Shown here: piece after piece, positions 47,192 through 55,873 of the stretch
How positions within the stretch are numbered: position 1 is the stretch's first letter
Layout of the letters: the number at the start of each line of letters is the position of its first letter
NCBI GenBank assembly: GCA_038329865.1
Contig: JBBQNK010000025.1
Location: 4,268 to 68,267 of the forward strand
DNA: 64,000 bases
From: JANMES01 sp038329865
GTDB taxonomy: Bacteria; Planctomycetota; Phycisphaerae; Tepidisphaerales; Tepidisphaeraceae
Reading direction: 5' to 3'
Made by a program: the position numbers and the translations under genes
The notes under the pieces: model-generated
The model's input: only the letters and a program-made list of their open reading frames with translations
Database searches by the model: none
What the model was told of the DNA's origin: nothing

Positions 47192-47809
47192 TTAAGACTG
47201 ATGATCAATACAACTCGACGTAAATCTCACCACGCTTTGTTCAGTCGCCAGCATATTCAATGCAATGTCGTGGTCAAGGACGGGGAGTTGGTCGACGATC
47301 TGGTTTTCAAACGCAAAGCCGCAGCTCATGCCCACAAATTCCGGCATGGCGAGGAACCGATCGTAAAAACCCATGCCGCGCCCGATGCGGAAACCGTTGC
47401 GGGTGAAACCGAGGCCGGGCACGATCACGAGGTCTAAGAAATCGACCGGAATCGGCTTACCCGCGATCGGCTCGCGAACGCCGGGGCCGGTGACTGTGAG
47501 ACTCGCACTGTTGAGCGATGAAATTTCCACCGGCAACATCCGCCGCTGGTCCCACGATACTTTCGGGACGACGACCGTCTTGCCCTGTTGCCAGGCGCGC
47601 AGAGCGAGCGGGGCGGTATCGACTTCTTCAGGCGTGGAAAGGTAAAGCATCACCACGCGAGCGGTTTGAAACTCAGCGGTGGCCGCCACAGCGGTACAGA
47701 TGGCGATGGACTTGGCATGACGCTCGGCATCGCTCATCGCGGCGAGCTTGGCATGCAGTTGTTTACGAATGACGGGTTTGCTCAGAGGCATATCATTCAT
47801 ACGTTGCAC
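47192..47809 (-). CDS. 5-formyltetrahydrofolate cyclo-ligase
   Basis: The 205-residue enzyme converts 5-formyl-THF to 5,10-methenyl-THF using ATP. It shows IRKQLHAKLAAMSDAER, VVMLYLSTPEEVDTAPLALRAW, KTVVVPKV, VIVPGLGFTRNGFRIGRGMGFYDRFL (the family signature) and LPVLDHDIALNMLATE. The start could be any of the Met codons at 47809, 47800 or 47791. It lies between the transpeptidase and rarA on the minus strand. Confidence 0.92.
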   Translation of the reverse strand: MQRMNDMPLSKPVIRKQLHAKLAAMSDAERHAKSIAICTAVAATAEFQTARVVMLYLSTPEEVDTAPLALRAWQQGKTVVVPKVSWDQRRMLPVEISSLNSASLTVTGPGVREPIAGKPIPVDFLDLVIVPGLGFTRNGFRIGRGMGFYDRFLAMPEFVGMSCGFAFENQIVDQLPVLDHDIALNMLATEQSVVRFTSSCIDHQS

Positions 47810-47940
47810 AATGCCGACGGGTTTGCCGGTCGCTCCTGCCCCACCCCATATTCGGTTCGATTAGTACAAATTCCACAACCGATTCTAATCACCGGCCTGA
47901 TCAAATCAAAACATTTATAACCTGGCCGGGTGACCCTCCC

Positions 47941-49422
47941 TCACTTTTTGGGCGCCTTCCCCTGTGCAGAATCGACTGTATCAGCTGGCGGCTTTGGGGA
48001 ATCTGCCGGGGAATCCTTCAACCAAGCCATGAATTTGGCGATTTGGACTTCATAGCCGCGGTCGGTGGGAATGTAATACGTTTTATCGACCCCGAGATAA
48101 TCCTGATCGACATACCCCTTTTGCGAGTTATGGGCGTATTGATACCCCTTGCCGTGCTCCAGCCGGGCGGCGCCGCGGTAGTGGCTGTCGCGGAGATGCT
48201 TCGGCACGGGAAGGGTGCGCCCCTCTTTCACGTCGCGCGTCGCATCGCCGATCGCCACCGTGCAGGCGTTGCTCTTGGGCGCGGTGGCCATGTAGATGAC
48301 CGCCTGCGCGAGCGTGAGCTTCGCGTCGGGCAATCCGATCTTTTCGACAATGTCGAACATGCTGGCCGCCACGGTGATGGCCCGCGGGTCGGCGTTGCCG
48401 ATGTCTTCGCTGGCGAGGATGGCGATCCGCCGGGCGATGAATCGCGGGTCTTCACCGGCTTCGAGCATGCGGGCCAGCCAGTAGATGGATGCGTCCGGGT
48501 CGCTGCCGCGCATGGATTTGATGAACGCGCTGGCGGCGTCGTAATGCTCATCGCCGGTGGGGTCGTAGACGATTGCCTTCTGCTGGATGGACTGCTCGGC
48601 AACGTCCAGATTGATGTGGATCAGATTCTCTGTAGCACGGGCTACCAGCCCGTGTCCAGCGACGTCTGATGGCGAATCAATGTCGTTTGTGCTTGTCGCG
48701 CTATTGGCCACGGGCTGGTAGCCCGTGCTACGTTGAAGCGATAGCACCGCGACTTCAAGCGCCATGAGTGCTCGCCGCGCGTCGCCGTCGGAGATCGTCG
48801 CCCAGTGCTTGATCGCTTCGTCGTCGATCTGGATATTCAACTCGCCGAAGCCGTTCTCTTTATCCGCGATCGCCCGGCGGATGAGCTTCTCGATGTCTTC
48901 CTCGCTCAGCGGCGCGAACTGGAAAATCTGGCTCCGGCTGACCAGCGGCGAGTTCACCGCGAAGAACGGATTCTCCGTCGTCGCGCCGACGAGCAGGATC
49001 AACCCCGCCTCCACGTCCGGCAGCAAAATGTCCTGCTGCGCGCGATTGAAGCGGTGAATCTCGTCCAGGAAAAGAACCGTCCGCTTCCCGCCGGCCGCCA
49101 AACCTTCTTTCGCGGCGTCGATCACTGCGCGAACTTCCTTCACGCCGACGCTGGCGGCGTTGAGTTGCTCGAAATGGCTGTTGGAATAGTTGGCGATCAG
49201 GCTCGCGAGGGTGGTTTTCCCCGTGCCGGGCGGGCCGTAGAAGATGACCGACGTAAGCCGATCCGCCTCGAGCATCCGCCGGAGCAATTTGCCCGGCCCG
49301 AGGAAGTGCTGCTGCCCGGCGAACTCGTCCAGCGACCGCGGCCGCATGCGGGCGGCGAGCGGGGCGACGCGGTCGAGGTTTTTCTGTCGAACGGCGCCGA
49401 ATAAATCTGTATCGCGGGGCAT
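47941..49422 (-). CDS. rarA: RarA (MgsA) replication-associated recombination ATPase
   Basis: The 493-residue AAA+ protein acts at stalled replication forks. It has a clamp-binding-like start, Walker A FYGPPGTGKTTLASL, Walker B TVLFLDEIHRFN, sensor 1 GATTENPFF and the C-terminal tetramerisation region (FIKSMRGSDPDASIYWLARML, YMATAPKSNA, YYIPTDRGYE). ATG 49422 (MPRDTDLFGA) has GGAG upstream and matches the family start. An insertion STGYQPVANSA...GHGLVARAT lies between the AAA+ lid and the C-terminal part. It is encoded by an inverted repeat that leaves the frame open. Confidence 0.93.
   Translation of the reverse strand: MPRDTDLFGAVRQKNLDRVAPLAARMRPRSLDEFAGQQHFLGPGKLLRRMLEADRLTSVIFYGPPGTGKTTLASLIANYSNSHFEQLNAASVGVKEVRAVIDAAKEGLAAGGKRTVLFLDEIHRFNRAQQDILLPDVEAGLILLVGATTENPFFAVNSPLVSRSQIFQFAPLSEEDIEKLIRRAIADKENGFGELNIQIDDEAIKHWATISDGDARRALMALEVAVLSLQRSTGYQPVANSATSTNDIDSPSDVAGHGLVARATENLIHINLDVAEQSIQQKAIVYDPTGDEHYDAASAFIKSMRGSDPDASIYWLARMLEAGEDPRFIARRIAILASEDIGNADPRAITVAASMFDIVEKIGLPDAKLTLAQAVIYMATAPKSNACTVAIGDATRDVKEGRTLPVPKHLRDSHYRGAARLEHGKGYQYAHNSQKGYVDQDYLGVDKTYYIPTDRGYEVQIAKFMAWLKDSPADSPKPPADTVDSAQGKAPKK
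48632..48731. repeat. GTAGCACGGGCTACCAGCCC inverted repeat inside rarA
   Basis: Perfect 23-bp arms (48632-48654 and 48709-48731) flank 54 bp. The total insertion keeps the rarA frame and codes for about 34 residues. It belongs to the same family as 13434-13510. Confidence 0.93.
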
Positions 49423-49780
49423 TGCTCGTCTCCGGGGATCAGCATTTCTCCCTCGCCCGGTATTCCCGGGAAAAGGCGCAGTGAGGGTTCCGGTTAGCCG
49501 GCCAGTTACTGCACGAATCAGCAGAACCCTCAACCTACCCTCTCCCGGATTACCGGGAGAGGGACAACGCCCAATTGTAGGGATTCGTCCGCGAAAATGC
49601 GGCAGTGGTGCAGAATGACTTTTGTGGCACGGGCGGCCCGCCCGTGTCTTTGCCTTCAGCCGAAAACCATGGGCGGGCCGCCCATGCCACTTTTGACTGC
49701 GCCTCCGCTGAAAATGCCGTTGGGCGCGAACGATTTTCGCATCTCGTTTCATTCACCCCATAAGGCAGTAAACTCCGCCC
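49423..49780. other. Gene-free interval with three inverted repeats upstream of rarA
   Basis: It holds a hairpin CCCTCTCCCGG/CCGGGAGAGGG (49538-49563), paired TGAGGGTTC (49482-49490) and GAACCCTCA (49524-49532), and the GTGGCACGGGC repeat (49621-49690). The divergent promoters of rarA and the small membrane gene must lie here. Confidence 0.55.
49621..49690. repeat. GTGGCAYGGGCGG inverted repeat, copy 2
   Basis: Arms at 49621-49646 and 49668-49690 differ by C/T exchanges that make one arm read CACGGGCGG and the other CATGGGCGG, the same mixed pairing as in the copy at 10686-10755. Confidence 0.87.
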
Positions 49781-49981
49781 ATGGCGACTCCGCGGACGAA
49801 AACTTCAACCTGGCTGATCTGGTTTAGCGCGATCGTGATTGGCGTTGTTGTCTCGATGGCTGGGTGCGTGATGTTCGGGGCGTCGCCGGTGTTGATCGCG
49901 GTGGCGTGGGGGTTGATTGGTCTCTGCATCGGGTTCAACTGGCTGATCAACTCCGCCTGGGATCGGTGGAGGAAGCGATGA
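49781..49981 (+). CDS. 66-residue two-span membrane protein
   Basis: The product MATPRTKTSTWLIWFSAIVI... has two hydrophobic helices (about 11-34 and 37-56) and a basic WDRWRKR tail. It has no ribosome binding site, but TAAACT ends 6 nt before the ATG with TTTCAT 16 bp upstream, so the mRNA may be leaderless. Its stop overlaps the next start (ATGA). A small membrane partner of the following protein is likely; no family is recognised. Confidence 0.6.
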   Translation: MATPRTKTSTWLIWFSAIVIGVVVSMAGCVMFGASPVLIAVAWGLIGLCIGFNWLINSAWDRWRKR

Positions 49982-51231
49982 GCCGGTCTCTCGCTCGCAT
50001 TTTCATCATCATGTTGATCGCGATCTGCGGCCTCGCGCAGACGCTGCACGCCGAGCCGGTCATCAAGCTGCCGCTCGACGGCTACTATCGGCCGGGGAAA
50101 TTTTTCCCCGTCTCGGTCACTTCCGATCAACCTGTGAACGTTCGCATCGACGTAGAAGACGGCGTGAGCTCACGCGGCAGTGGCACGAACCTTACGCTGC
50201 CGGTGATGCTGCTTTCCAACACGAGCCGGTCGCTCCGCGTCATCATCGACGGCAAGCCGACCGACCTGCCGATTCGGCCGCTGGGGGAGAACGAGCGATT
50301 GGCGATCGCCGGATCGTCGAAATTGTTCGCACGAGCGTCGTCGCTCTTTCCCGGGCAACTCGTGGTGTCGGCTGTCGTGCCGATGGACCGGATCGGGCCG
50401 CTCAACGAAGCGTACGAATCGGCTGACGTGGTGCTGTGGCAGGGGCTCGATGAATCGGCGGTGTTTGCCAAAGGGTTTGAAAGCATTTCCGCGGGCGGAC
50501 CCGTACTGGCGGTGCCGGGCGATGAACCGGCGACGCCGTGGAAGAATTTTCAGCGGCGGGGCGGTTGGAGCGTGATCGACCTGCCCACTCGCGGGCCGAC
50601 GGATTCGCTGGACAACCCGGCCGCGTACGACGCGATGAGCGGCTTCAGCGCCGGCCGGTCGCCCGAGTCGCGTCGCGGCGTGTGGCTCGGCACGGCGGTC
50701 TTCGCGATCCTCGCACTCGGCGCGACATTACTCGGCCGGCGCGGCGTGTACGCGATCATCGCAATTTCAATCCTCTGGCTCGCCGGCGGGGCGGTTTATC
50801 TGGCGCGGCAGACGCCGATCAGCCAGCAACAAGCGTCGATCATCGTTCGGCCAGGTGACGGAGACATCACGCAGGTCGATTCATGGCTCGTGCGCACCAG
50901 CCTGCAGAAACAGCCGGACGAATTCAATGCGGGTACCACGCTGACGCGCCCGGTCTTTGCCGGTCACGCGAATCTGCTGGAGATGTGGATCGAGGTCACC
51001 GACGCGGGCTGGTGGTACCACTACACGCTGCCGCGTGGCGGGAAGGCGGCCTTTGTCTCGCGGCGATGGCGGCAAAATGCGGCCGTTCCAACAGTCACCG
51101 TCGGCCCGCCGAAAAGTTCGATGGGGAGCGATCTGGCGAGGCAATTTTATTCCCGCGCGGGTGACGTGACCGAGACGGTCGTGGACGAATTCCCTGATTC
51201 AGACATCGTGTTCGTTCATCCAAAGCGATAG
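49978..51231 (+). CDS. Membrane-anchored protein of unknown function
   Basis: The 417-residue protein has a signal peptide (MSRSLARIFIIMLIAICGLAQTLHA), a beta-rich extracytoplasmic region of about 200 residues, two adjacent membrane spans near 240-280 (GTAVFAILALGATLL, VYAIIAISILWLAGGAVYL) and a second soluble region ending in DSDIVFVHPKR. GGAGG precedes ATG 49978, and it overlaps the 66-residue gene by 4 bp. No domain is recognised. The two-gene unit ends at a long hairpin. Confidence 0.65.
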   Translation: MSRSLARIFIIMLIAICGLAQTLHAEPVIKLPLDGYYRPGKFFPVSVTSDQPVNVRIDVEDGVSSRGSGTNLTLPVMLLSNTSRSLRVIIDGKPTDLPIRPLGENERLAIAGSSKLFARASSLFPGQLVVSAVVPMDRIGPLNEAYESADVVLWQGLDESAVFAKGFESISAGGPVLAVPGDEPATPWKNFQRRGGWSVIDLPTRGPTDSLDNPAAYDAMSGFSAGRSPESRRGVWLGTAVFAILALGATLLGRRGVYAIIAISILWLAGGAVYLARQTPISQQQASIIVRPGDGDITQVDSWLVRTSLQKQPDEFNAGTTLTRPVFAGHANLLEMWIEVTDAGWWYHYTLPRGGKAAFVSRRWRQNAAVPTVTVGPPKSSMGSDLARQFYSRAGDVTETVVDEFPDSDIVFVHPKR

Positions 51232-51244
51232 ACCGGATTCGAGT

Positions 51245-51314
51245 ATTCCGCGAAGGCGCAAGCGAGCAGGCCAAGTCATACGACTTGGCCTGCTCGCTTG
51301 CGCCTTCGCGGAAT
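51245..51314. repeat. CCGCGAAGGCGCAAGCGAG inverted repeat, copy 2 (33-bp perfect arms)
   Basis: Arms 51245-51277 and 51282-51314 are perfect complements around a 4-nt loop. It sits 13 bp after one stop codon and 29 bp before the stop of the convergent Rieske gene, where it could act as a two-way terminator, though T runs are absent. Confidence 0.93.
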
Positions 51315-51343
51315 TAGTAATGTGTTCGCAAATCCCGCGTCGC

Positions 51344-51796
51344 CTACTTCGGAATCTCCACGAACGATTTCTTGTCGTCAAAATTCTTCTCGTGGAACGA
51401 CGTGTTCGGATCGACGATGACGTGTCCCTTGTCGTCCACGGAAATCGCGTAGCGAACGAGCGTGTCCTTGGCCGGGCCTTTGGTGACGGTGCCTTCGACG
51501 GAAAAATGGCTGTTGTGCTTGGGGCAGACAATCTCCTGGCCCTTCACGGTCAGCATCGCGCCCTTGTGGGTGCAGATGGCGGTAGCGGCGAACAGGTGTC
51601 CGTCGGAACGGATGACGAGAATGCGGTTGGACTTGGCGAACTTGTCGGAAATGCCGTCGGCCTTGTAATCGGCGAGCAGCCCGACATCGACGGGTTCCGT
51701 CTTCGCGTCAGCCGCCAGGACGTTGCCGCCCAGCGCGCAGGTCGCACAAACAGCAGCCGTGAGAGCAAGAAATCCGCGTCGATCGATCTCGGCCAT
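51344..51796 (-). CDS. Tat-exported Rieske [2Fe-2S] protein
   Basis: The 150-residue protein has a twin-arginine signal (IDRRGFLALTAAVCATCALGGNVLA) and a Rieske domain with Cys75-Thr-His77 and Cys91-Pro-Lys-His94. It should act as a small periplasmic electron carrier, folded with its cluster before export. GGGAGAAA precedes the ATG. It stands alone, divergent from transketolase. It is unrelated in architecture to the long Rieske protein at 5504. Confidence 0.92.
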   Translation of the reverse strand: MAEIDRRGFLALTAAVCATCALGGNVLAADAKTEPVDVGLLADYKADGISDKFAKSNRILVIRSDGHLFAATAICTHKGAMLTVKGQEIVCPKHNSHFSVEGTVTKGPAKDTLVRYAISVDDKGHVIVDPNTSFHEKNFDDKKSFVEIPK

Positions 51797-51927
51797 GACA
51801 TTTCTCCCAATTCAGGTGTCAGAGTTGTAACGCCGGCGGCGCGATTTTATTCTGCCGCCCGGGGATAGCAATTAAAATGCACGATGACGACGCGGTTCTT
51901 TCCCGGCAAAACGATTCGAGCGGCCGC

Positions 51928-51956
51928 TTGCATGGTTTCAATCTTGTCGCGATAGT
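51928..51956 (+). promoter_or_regulatory. Candidate leaderless promoter of transketolase
   Basis: TTGCAT (51928-51933), a 17-bp spacer and GATAGT (51951-51956) are followed by 8 nt before the ATG. No ribosome binding site is present. Confidence 0.5.
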
Positions 51957-51964
51957 TTGCAGCC

Positions 51965-53884
51965 ATGAGCACCGAAAAGACTACCGAAAAATTCCCCATC
52001 GATCTCTCTGCCCTCAAGCCCCTCAAGCTCGATCCAAAAAAGGACAAGCTGACCGACGAGCAGGCCGCCACGCTCAAGTTCAACATTCAGCTCTGTCGCG
52101 ACACGATCGTCTTCTTCACGGCACTGGCCGGCGCGAAGGGATTGAGCGGCCACACCGGCGGCGCGTACGACACCGTGCCGGAGGTGATGATCATCAAAGG
52201 GTTCATCGACGGCGGCGCGCCGATCGTGCCGATCTTTTTCGACGAAGCCGGGCATCGCGTGACGACGCAGTATTTGCTCTCGGTGCTCGAAGGGGCAATG
52301 CCGGCGGAAAAACTGCTGCATTACCGCGAGTTCGATCAGAAGCTGCCGGGCCATCCGGAGCTGGGGCTCACGCCGGGCGTGAAATTTTCCTCCGGCCGGC
52401 TCGGGCACATGTGGGCGTACGCCAACGGCGTGGCGATGGCGAACCCGGGGAAGGCTGTCTTCGTGCTCGGATCCGACGGCGCGCAAATGGAAGGCGACAA
52501 CGCCGAGGCCGCACGGCTGATGGTCGCCCAGCAGCTTAATCTGAAAATCCTCGTCGACGACAACAACGTCACCATCGCCGGCCATCCCGGCGAGTACATG
52601 CCGGGGTATGACCTCTCGCGCACGCTGGCCGGTTACGGCATTGAAACGGAAACCTGCATGGGCGAAGACACCGAGGCGCTCTATGCCGATCTGCACCGCG
52701 CCTTCGCGACAAACCTGCCGCGGGCGCTGGTGATCAAACGGCCGATGGCGCCGAATATCGACGGGGCCGAGGGAAGCCCGCACGCGCACGAAGTGCTGAA
52801 GGTGGAGATCGCGACCAAGTACCTCGAGCAGCGCGGCGGGTATGAAAAAGCGATAGAAATGCTCAAGAGCGCGAAGACCGACAAGTCGCCGCTCACCTAC
52901 AAGGGCTCCAGCGGCGTGGGCAAAAACCGCGACGACTTCGGCAAGATCATCAACGAAATTTTAGACGGCATGAGCGAGGCCGACCGTATCGCGAAGGTGA
53001 AAGTCTTCGACAACGATCTGGAAGGCTCGTGCGGGCTCGTTCACATCCGCAAGAAGCACCCGGAAGTCTTCATTCGCGGCGGGATCATGGAGCGCGGGAA
53101 TTTTTCCGCGGCCTGTGGGTTCGGCATGGAAAAAGGCAAGCAGGGCATCTACGCCACGTTCAGCGCGTTCCTGGAAATGTGCATCAGCGAGATCACCATG
53201 GCGCGGTTGAATTACTCAAACGTGCTGGCCCACTTCAGCCACAGCGGCTGCGACGATATGGCGGATAATACCTGCCACTTCGGCATCAACAGCATGTTCG
53301 CCGACGGCGGCCTGCCGAACGACGGGCACGACAACACGCGACTCTACTTCCCGGCCGACCAGCACCAGTTCGCCGCTTGTGTGAAGAAGATCTTCAACGA
53401 TCCCGGCCTGCGATTTTTGTTCAGCACACGCTCGCCGGTGCCCGATCTGCTGGGAGAAGACGGCAAGCCGACCTACGCCGGTAAGCCGTTCGTCAGCGGC
53501 AAGGACGACGTCATCCGCGACGCGAAAGGCGGCGGCTACGTCGTCAGCTTCGGCGAAACCTGCTACCGCGCGCTCGACGCGATCATCACGCTGAAAGAGC
53601 AGGGCACCAACGTGGGACTGATCAATAAGGCTACGCTCAATACGTACGACGAAGACGTAATGAAGTTGCTGGTCAAAGCCCCGTTCGTGCTGGTGGCAGA
53701 GGGTTACAACGTCAACACCGGTTTGGGCAGCCGATTCGGCTCACAACTGCTCAAGCGCGGGTTCAAAGGGAAGTACAATAACATCGGCACGAACAAAGAA
53801 GGTTCGGGCGGGTTGTGGCAGCAGATGGGATACCAGGGTCTGGATCCGGTGGGGATCGCGAAAGCGATCAAGGCGCTGATGTAA
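51965..53884 (+). CDS. Transketolase
   Basis: The 639-residue thiamine-diphosphate enzyme moves two-carbon units between sugar phosphates in the pentose phosphate or Calvin-type pathways. It has the cofactor motif GSDGAQMEGDN...ILVDDNN, SGHTGGAYDTVPE near the N-terminus, the pyrimidine-binding part EVFIRGGIMERGNFSAACGFGMEKGKQGIYATFSAFLEM and a C-terminal domain with VVSFGETCYRALDA. The spacing differs somewhat from the E. coli type. A sister protein such as a transketolase-like DXP enzyme is less likely. The 53911 gene follows after 26 bp. Confidence 0.87.
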   Translation: MSTEKTTEKFPIDLSALKPLKLDPKKDKLTDEQAATLKFNIQLCRDTIVFFTALAGAKGLSGHTGGAYDTVPEVMIIKGFIDGGAPIVPIFFDEAGHRVTTQYLLSVLEGAMPAEKLLHYREFDQKLPGHPELGLTPGVKFSSGRLGHMWAYANGVAMANPGKAVFVLGSDGAQMEGDNAEAARLMVAQQLNLKILVDDNNVTIAGHPGEYMPGYDLSRTLAGYGIETETCMGEDTEALYADLHRAFATNLPRALVIKRPMAPNIDGAEGSPHAHEVLKVEIATKYLEQRGGYEKAIEMLKSAKTDKSPLTYKGSSGVGKNRDDFGKIINEILDGMSEADRIAKVKVFDNDLEGSCGLVHIRKKHPEVFIRGGIMERGNFSAACGFGMEKGKQGIYATFSAFLEMCISEITMARLNYSNVLAHFSHSGCDDMADNTCHFGINSMFADGGLPNDGHDNTRLYFPADQHQFAACVKKIFNDPGLRFLFSTRSPVPDLLGEDGKPTYAGKPFVSGKDDVIRDAKGGGYVVSFGETCYRALDAIITLKEQGTNVGLINKATLNTYDEDVMKLLVKAPFVLVAEGYNVNTGLGSRFGSQLLKRGFKGKYNNIGTNKEGSGGLWQQMGYQGLDPVGIAKAIKALM

Positions 53885-53910
53885 GCGTCAGTTTGCGCCC
53901 GGAGGTCTGC

Positions 53911-54609
53911 GTGCTGCGGTCGATCCTGAAAGGCGCTCTCTTCGGAGGTTTGCTTGCCACGATGGTGGTAGCGGGTATCTTTCGCGCGGAACTTCTCAAT
54001 TGGTCGACGCTAATGCGTAGACCGATTCCAACACCTTCAGATTCTGATCCAAAAGTTGTGAATTGTGTCTACGATATTCGTGATTTGATTATTGATATTC
54101 CGGATTTTTCAAATGCGCTTGGTTTTCAGCTTTCCCCACAACCGTTTCCTCCCAAAGGTGGCGGTTTGTTCGGGGCTAGCAATCCTCCAGATCAAAACGC
54201 CAAGACCCGCGCTGAAACGGTCAAAGAATTGATGAAACGGGTTGAAGTGGTCATGTCACGTCAAGGTCCGCACGCGATGCGTGAGCTCGGCGGGCAATTA
54301 ATCGTTACTCAATCGGAAGCAGGTCAACTCGCCGTCTGGAACGAACTGCAAACCATTCGTCGGAATAAGGCGTTTGGAGAAGTGTTCGCAAAAGGCTGGC
54401 CGTGGATTCTCGCCGCTGCGATCTGCGGCGGCTTTTTGAGCGGCGCCAAAACCGGACTTCGCACACGGCGAAGAAAGTGTCGCGGCGAGTGCGCGGTATG
54501 CGGCTACGATCTTCGGTACTCGCCGATCTATTGTCCGGAATGCGGTAATAAAAGGGCAAAATCTCCCGATACTTTTCCGGTAAATACTCCTCCGTCGCTC
54601 GCCAATTAG
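53911..54609 (+). CDS. Two-span zinc-ribbon protein bearing a secretin-like periplasmic domain
   Basis: GTG 53911 has GGAGG 5 nt upstream. The 232-residue protein has a membrane span (residues ~5-26), a periplasmic part with VYDIRDLIIDIPDF (53-66), GGGLFGASN and RELGGQLIVTQ, a second span (162-182) and a zinc ribbon with Cys190, Cys194, Cys197, Cys209, Cys212 (CAVCGYDLRYSPIYCPECG). The middle blocks are nearly identical to those of the secretin at 1142, where they flank a Gly-rich loop. Codons differ at most third positions and are AT-richer here, so it is not a recent copy. It may contact the pilus/secretion machine or be an independent relic. Confidence 0.72.
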   Translation: MLRSILKGALFGGLLATMVVAGIFRAELLNWSTLMRRPIPTPSDSDPKVVNCVYDIRDLIIDIPDFSNALGFQLSPQPFPPKGGGLFGASNPPDQNAKTRAETVKELMKRVEVVMSRQGPHAMRELGGQLIVTQSEAGQLAVWNELQTIRRNKAFGEVFAKGWPWILAAAICGGFLSGAKTGLRTRRRKCRGECAVCGYDLRYSPIYCPECGNKRAKSPDTFPVNTPPSLAN

Positions 54610-54624
54610 ATTTCATGAACGTGC

Positions 54625-54630
54625 TATAAT
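54625..54630 (+). promoter_or_regulatory. Consensus -10 box 7 nt before moeA
   Basis: TATAAT ends 7 nt before the moeA ATG and no ribosome binding site is present, suggesting a leaderless transcript. No convincing -35 box is seen. Confidence 0.45.
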
Positions 54631-54637
54631 CTTCGCA

Positions 54638-55873
54638 ATGTCCGAACTCCCCGTAGATCAACTCCTGACGGTCCAGGAAGCGATTGCAATCATCGACCAC
54701 GTGAACGTTCACCCGCGCGAAGCAGCCGTGGAACTGACGCGCGCCGCAGGTTTCGTGCTCGCCGAATCGCTCAAAACCGATCGTGACTTTCCTCCCTTCG
54801 ATAAATCCGTCATGGACGGCTACGCCGTCCGTGGGGCGGATGTGCATGTCGGCGGGCATCTCCGCGTGGTCGGCGAAATCGCGGCCGGCGGGGCGGCGAA
54901 GGTTGCGATCGCGGCGGGGCAGGCGGTGGCGATTATGACCGGCGCGCCGATGCCTGCCGGCGCGGATTCCGTTGTGCCGGTGGAGGATGTGACGATCGCC
55001 GGCGATTCGATCCACCTCACCAGGCCGGCCACGCTCGGGCAGTTCATCGCACGGCGCGGGAGCGATTGCCGCGCGGGCGCGGTCGTGCTGAATGGAGGCA
55101 CGCGGATCGGCCCGGCGCAGGTCGCCGTCGCGGCATCGGTCGGCGCGGCGAAACTGAAAGTCTTCGCCCGGCCGCGCGTCGCGGTGCTTTCCACCGGCGA
55201 TGAGATCGTGCCGATCGATCAGCACCCCGGGCCGACGCAAATTCGAAATTCAAATACGCCGATGCTTCTCGCGCTGCTTCAGAAGTTGAATTGCGAGACG
55301 ACCGATCTCGGCCATGTTCCGGACAATCCCGATCTCATTCGCGAGGCCCTCCGCCGCGGGCTGGCGAGCGATGCACTGTTCGTCACCGGCGGGATGAGCA
55401 TGGGCCGGTACGATTTTGTTCCGCGCCTGCTGCAGGAGTTGAAGGTGGATTTAAAAATCACCAAGGTCCGCATCAAGCCGGGCAAGCCGTTTGTTTTCGG
55501 CGTGCACGCGGCGGGCACCCGGGATCAGGCTGGCGTCATCGTCCCGTCATTTGTGTTCGGATTGCCGGGGAATCCGGTCAGCGCGTTCGTCTGCACGCTG
55601 CAATTGGCGTCTCGACTGCTCGCCAGGCTCGGCGGGGCACCGCCGGAGCATCGATACCTCGAAGCCCGCCTCGATTCGCCGCTGCCCGCCAATGGCGCGC
55701 GCGAGTTTTATCAACCCGCGCGGCTGGTCGGATCGCTCGCGCATCCCATGCATTGGAAGGGAAGTGCCGATATCTTTACGTTAGCGTCGGCCGACGCGCT
55801 TCTCGTTCGTGCCGCGAATGAGTCAGCCCTGCCCGCAGGCGCTACAGTGCGATTACTGGAGATCCCACGATGA
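54638..55873 (+). CDS. moeA: Molybdopterin molybdotransferase
   Basis: The 411-residue enzyme inserts molybdate into adenylated molybdopterin. Key segments are DFPPFDKSVMDGYAVRG, IMTGAPMPAGADSVVPVED, ARPRVAVLSTGDEIVPI, GGMSMGRYDF (GGxSxGxxD) and FGLPGNPVSAFVCTLQL. Length fits the family. The final codons overlap a 37-residue secreted peptide (ATGA). Confidence 0.95.
   Translation: MSELPVDQLLTVQEAIAIIDHVNVHPREAAVELTRAAGFVLAESLKTDRDFPPFDKSVMDGYAVRGADVHVGGHLRVVGEIAAGGAAKVAIAAGQAVAIMTGAPMPAGADSVVPVEDVTIAGDSIHLTRPATLGQFIARRGSDCRAGAVVLNGGTRIGPAQVAVAASVGAAKLKVFARPRVAVLSTGDEIVPIDQHPGPTQIRNSNTPMLLALLQKLNCETTDLGHVPDNPDLIREALRRGLASDALFVTGGMSMGRYDFVPRLLQELKVDLKITKVRIKPGKPFVFGVHAAGTRDQAGVIVPSFVFGLPGNPVSAFVCTLQLASRLLARLGGAPPEHRYLEARLDSPLPANGAREFYQPARLVGSLAHPMHWKGSADIFTLASADALLVRAANESALPAGATVRLLEIPR

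Noticed and set aside
48632..48731. rarA as a disrupted pseudogene
   Set aside because: The repeat keeps the frame open and all AAA+ and C-terminal motifs are intact, so the gene is called functional.
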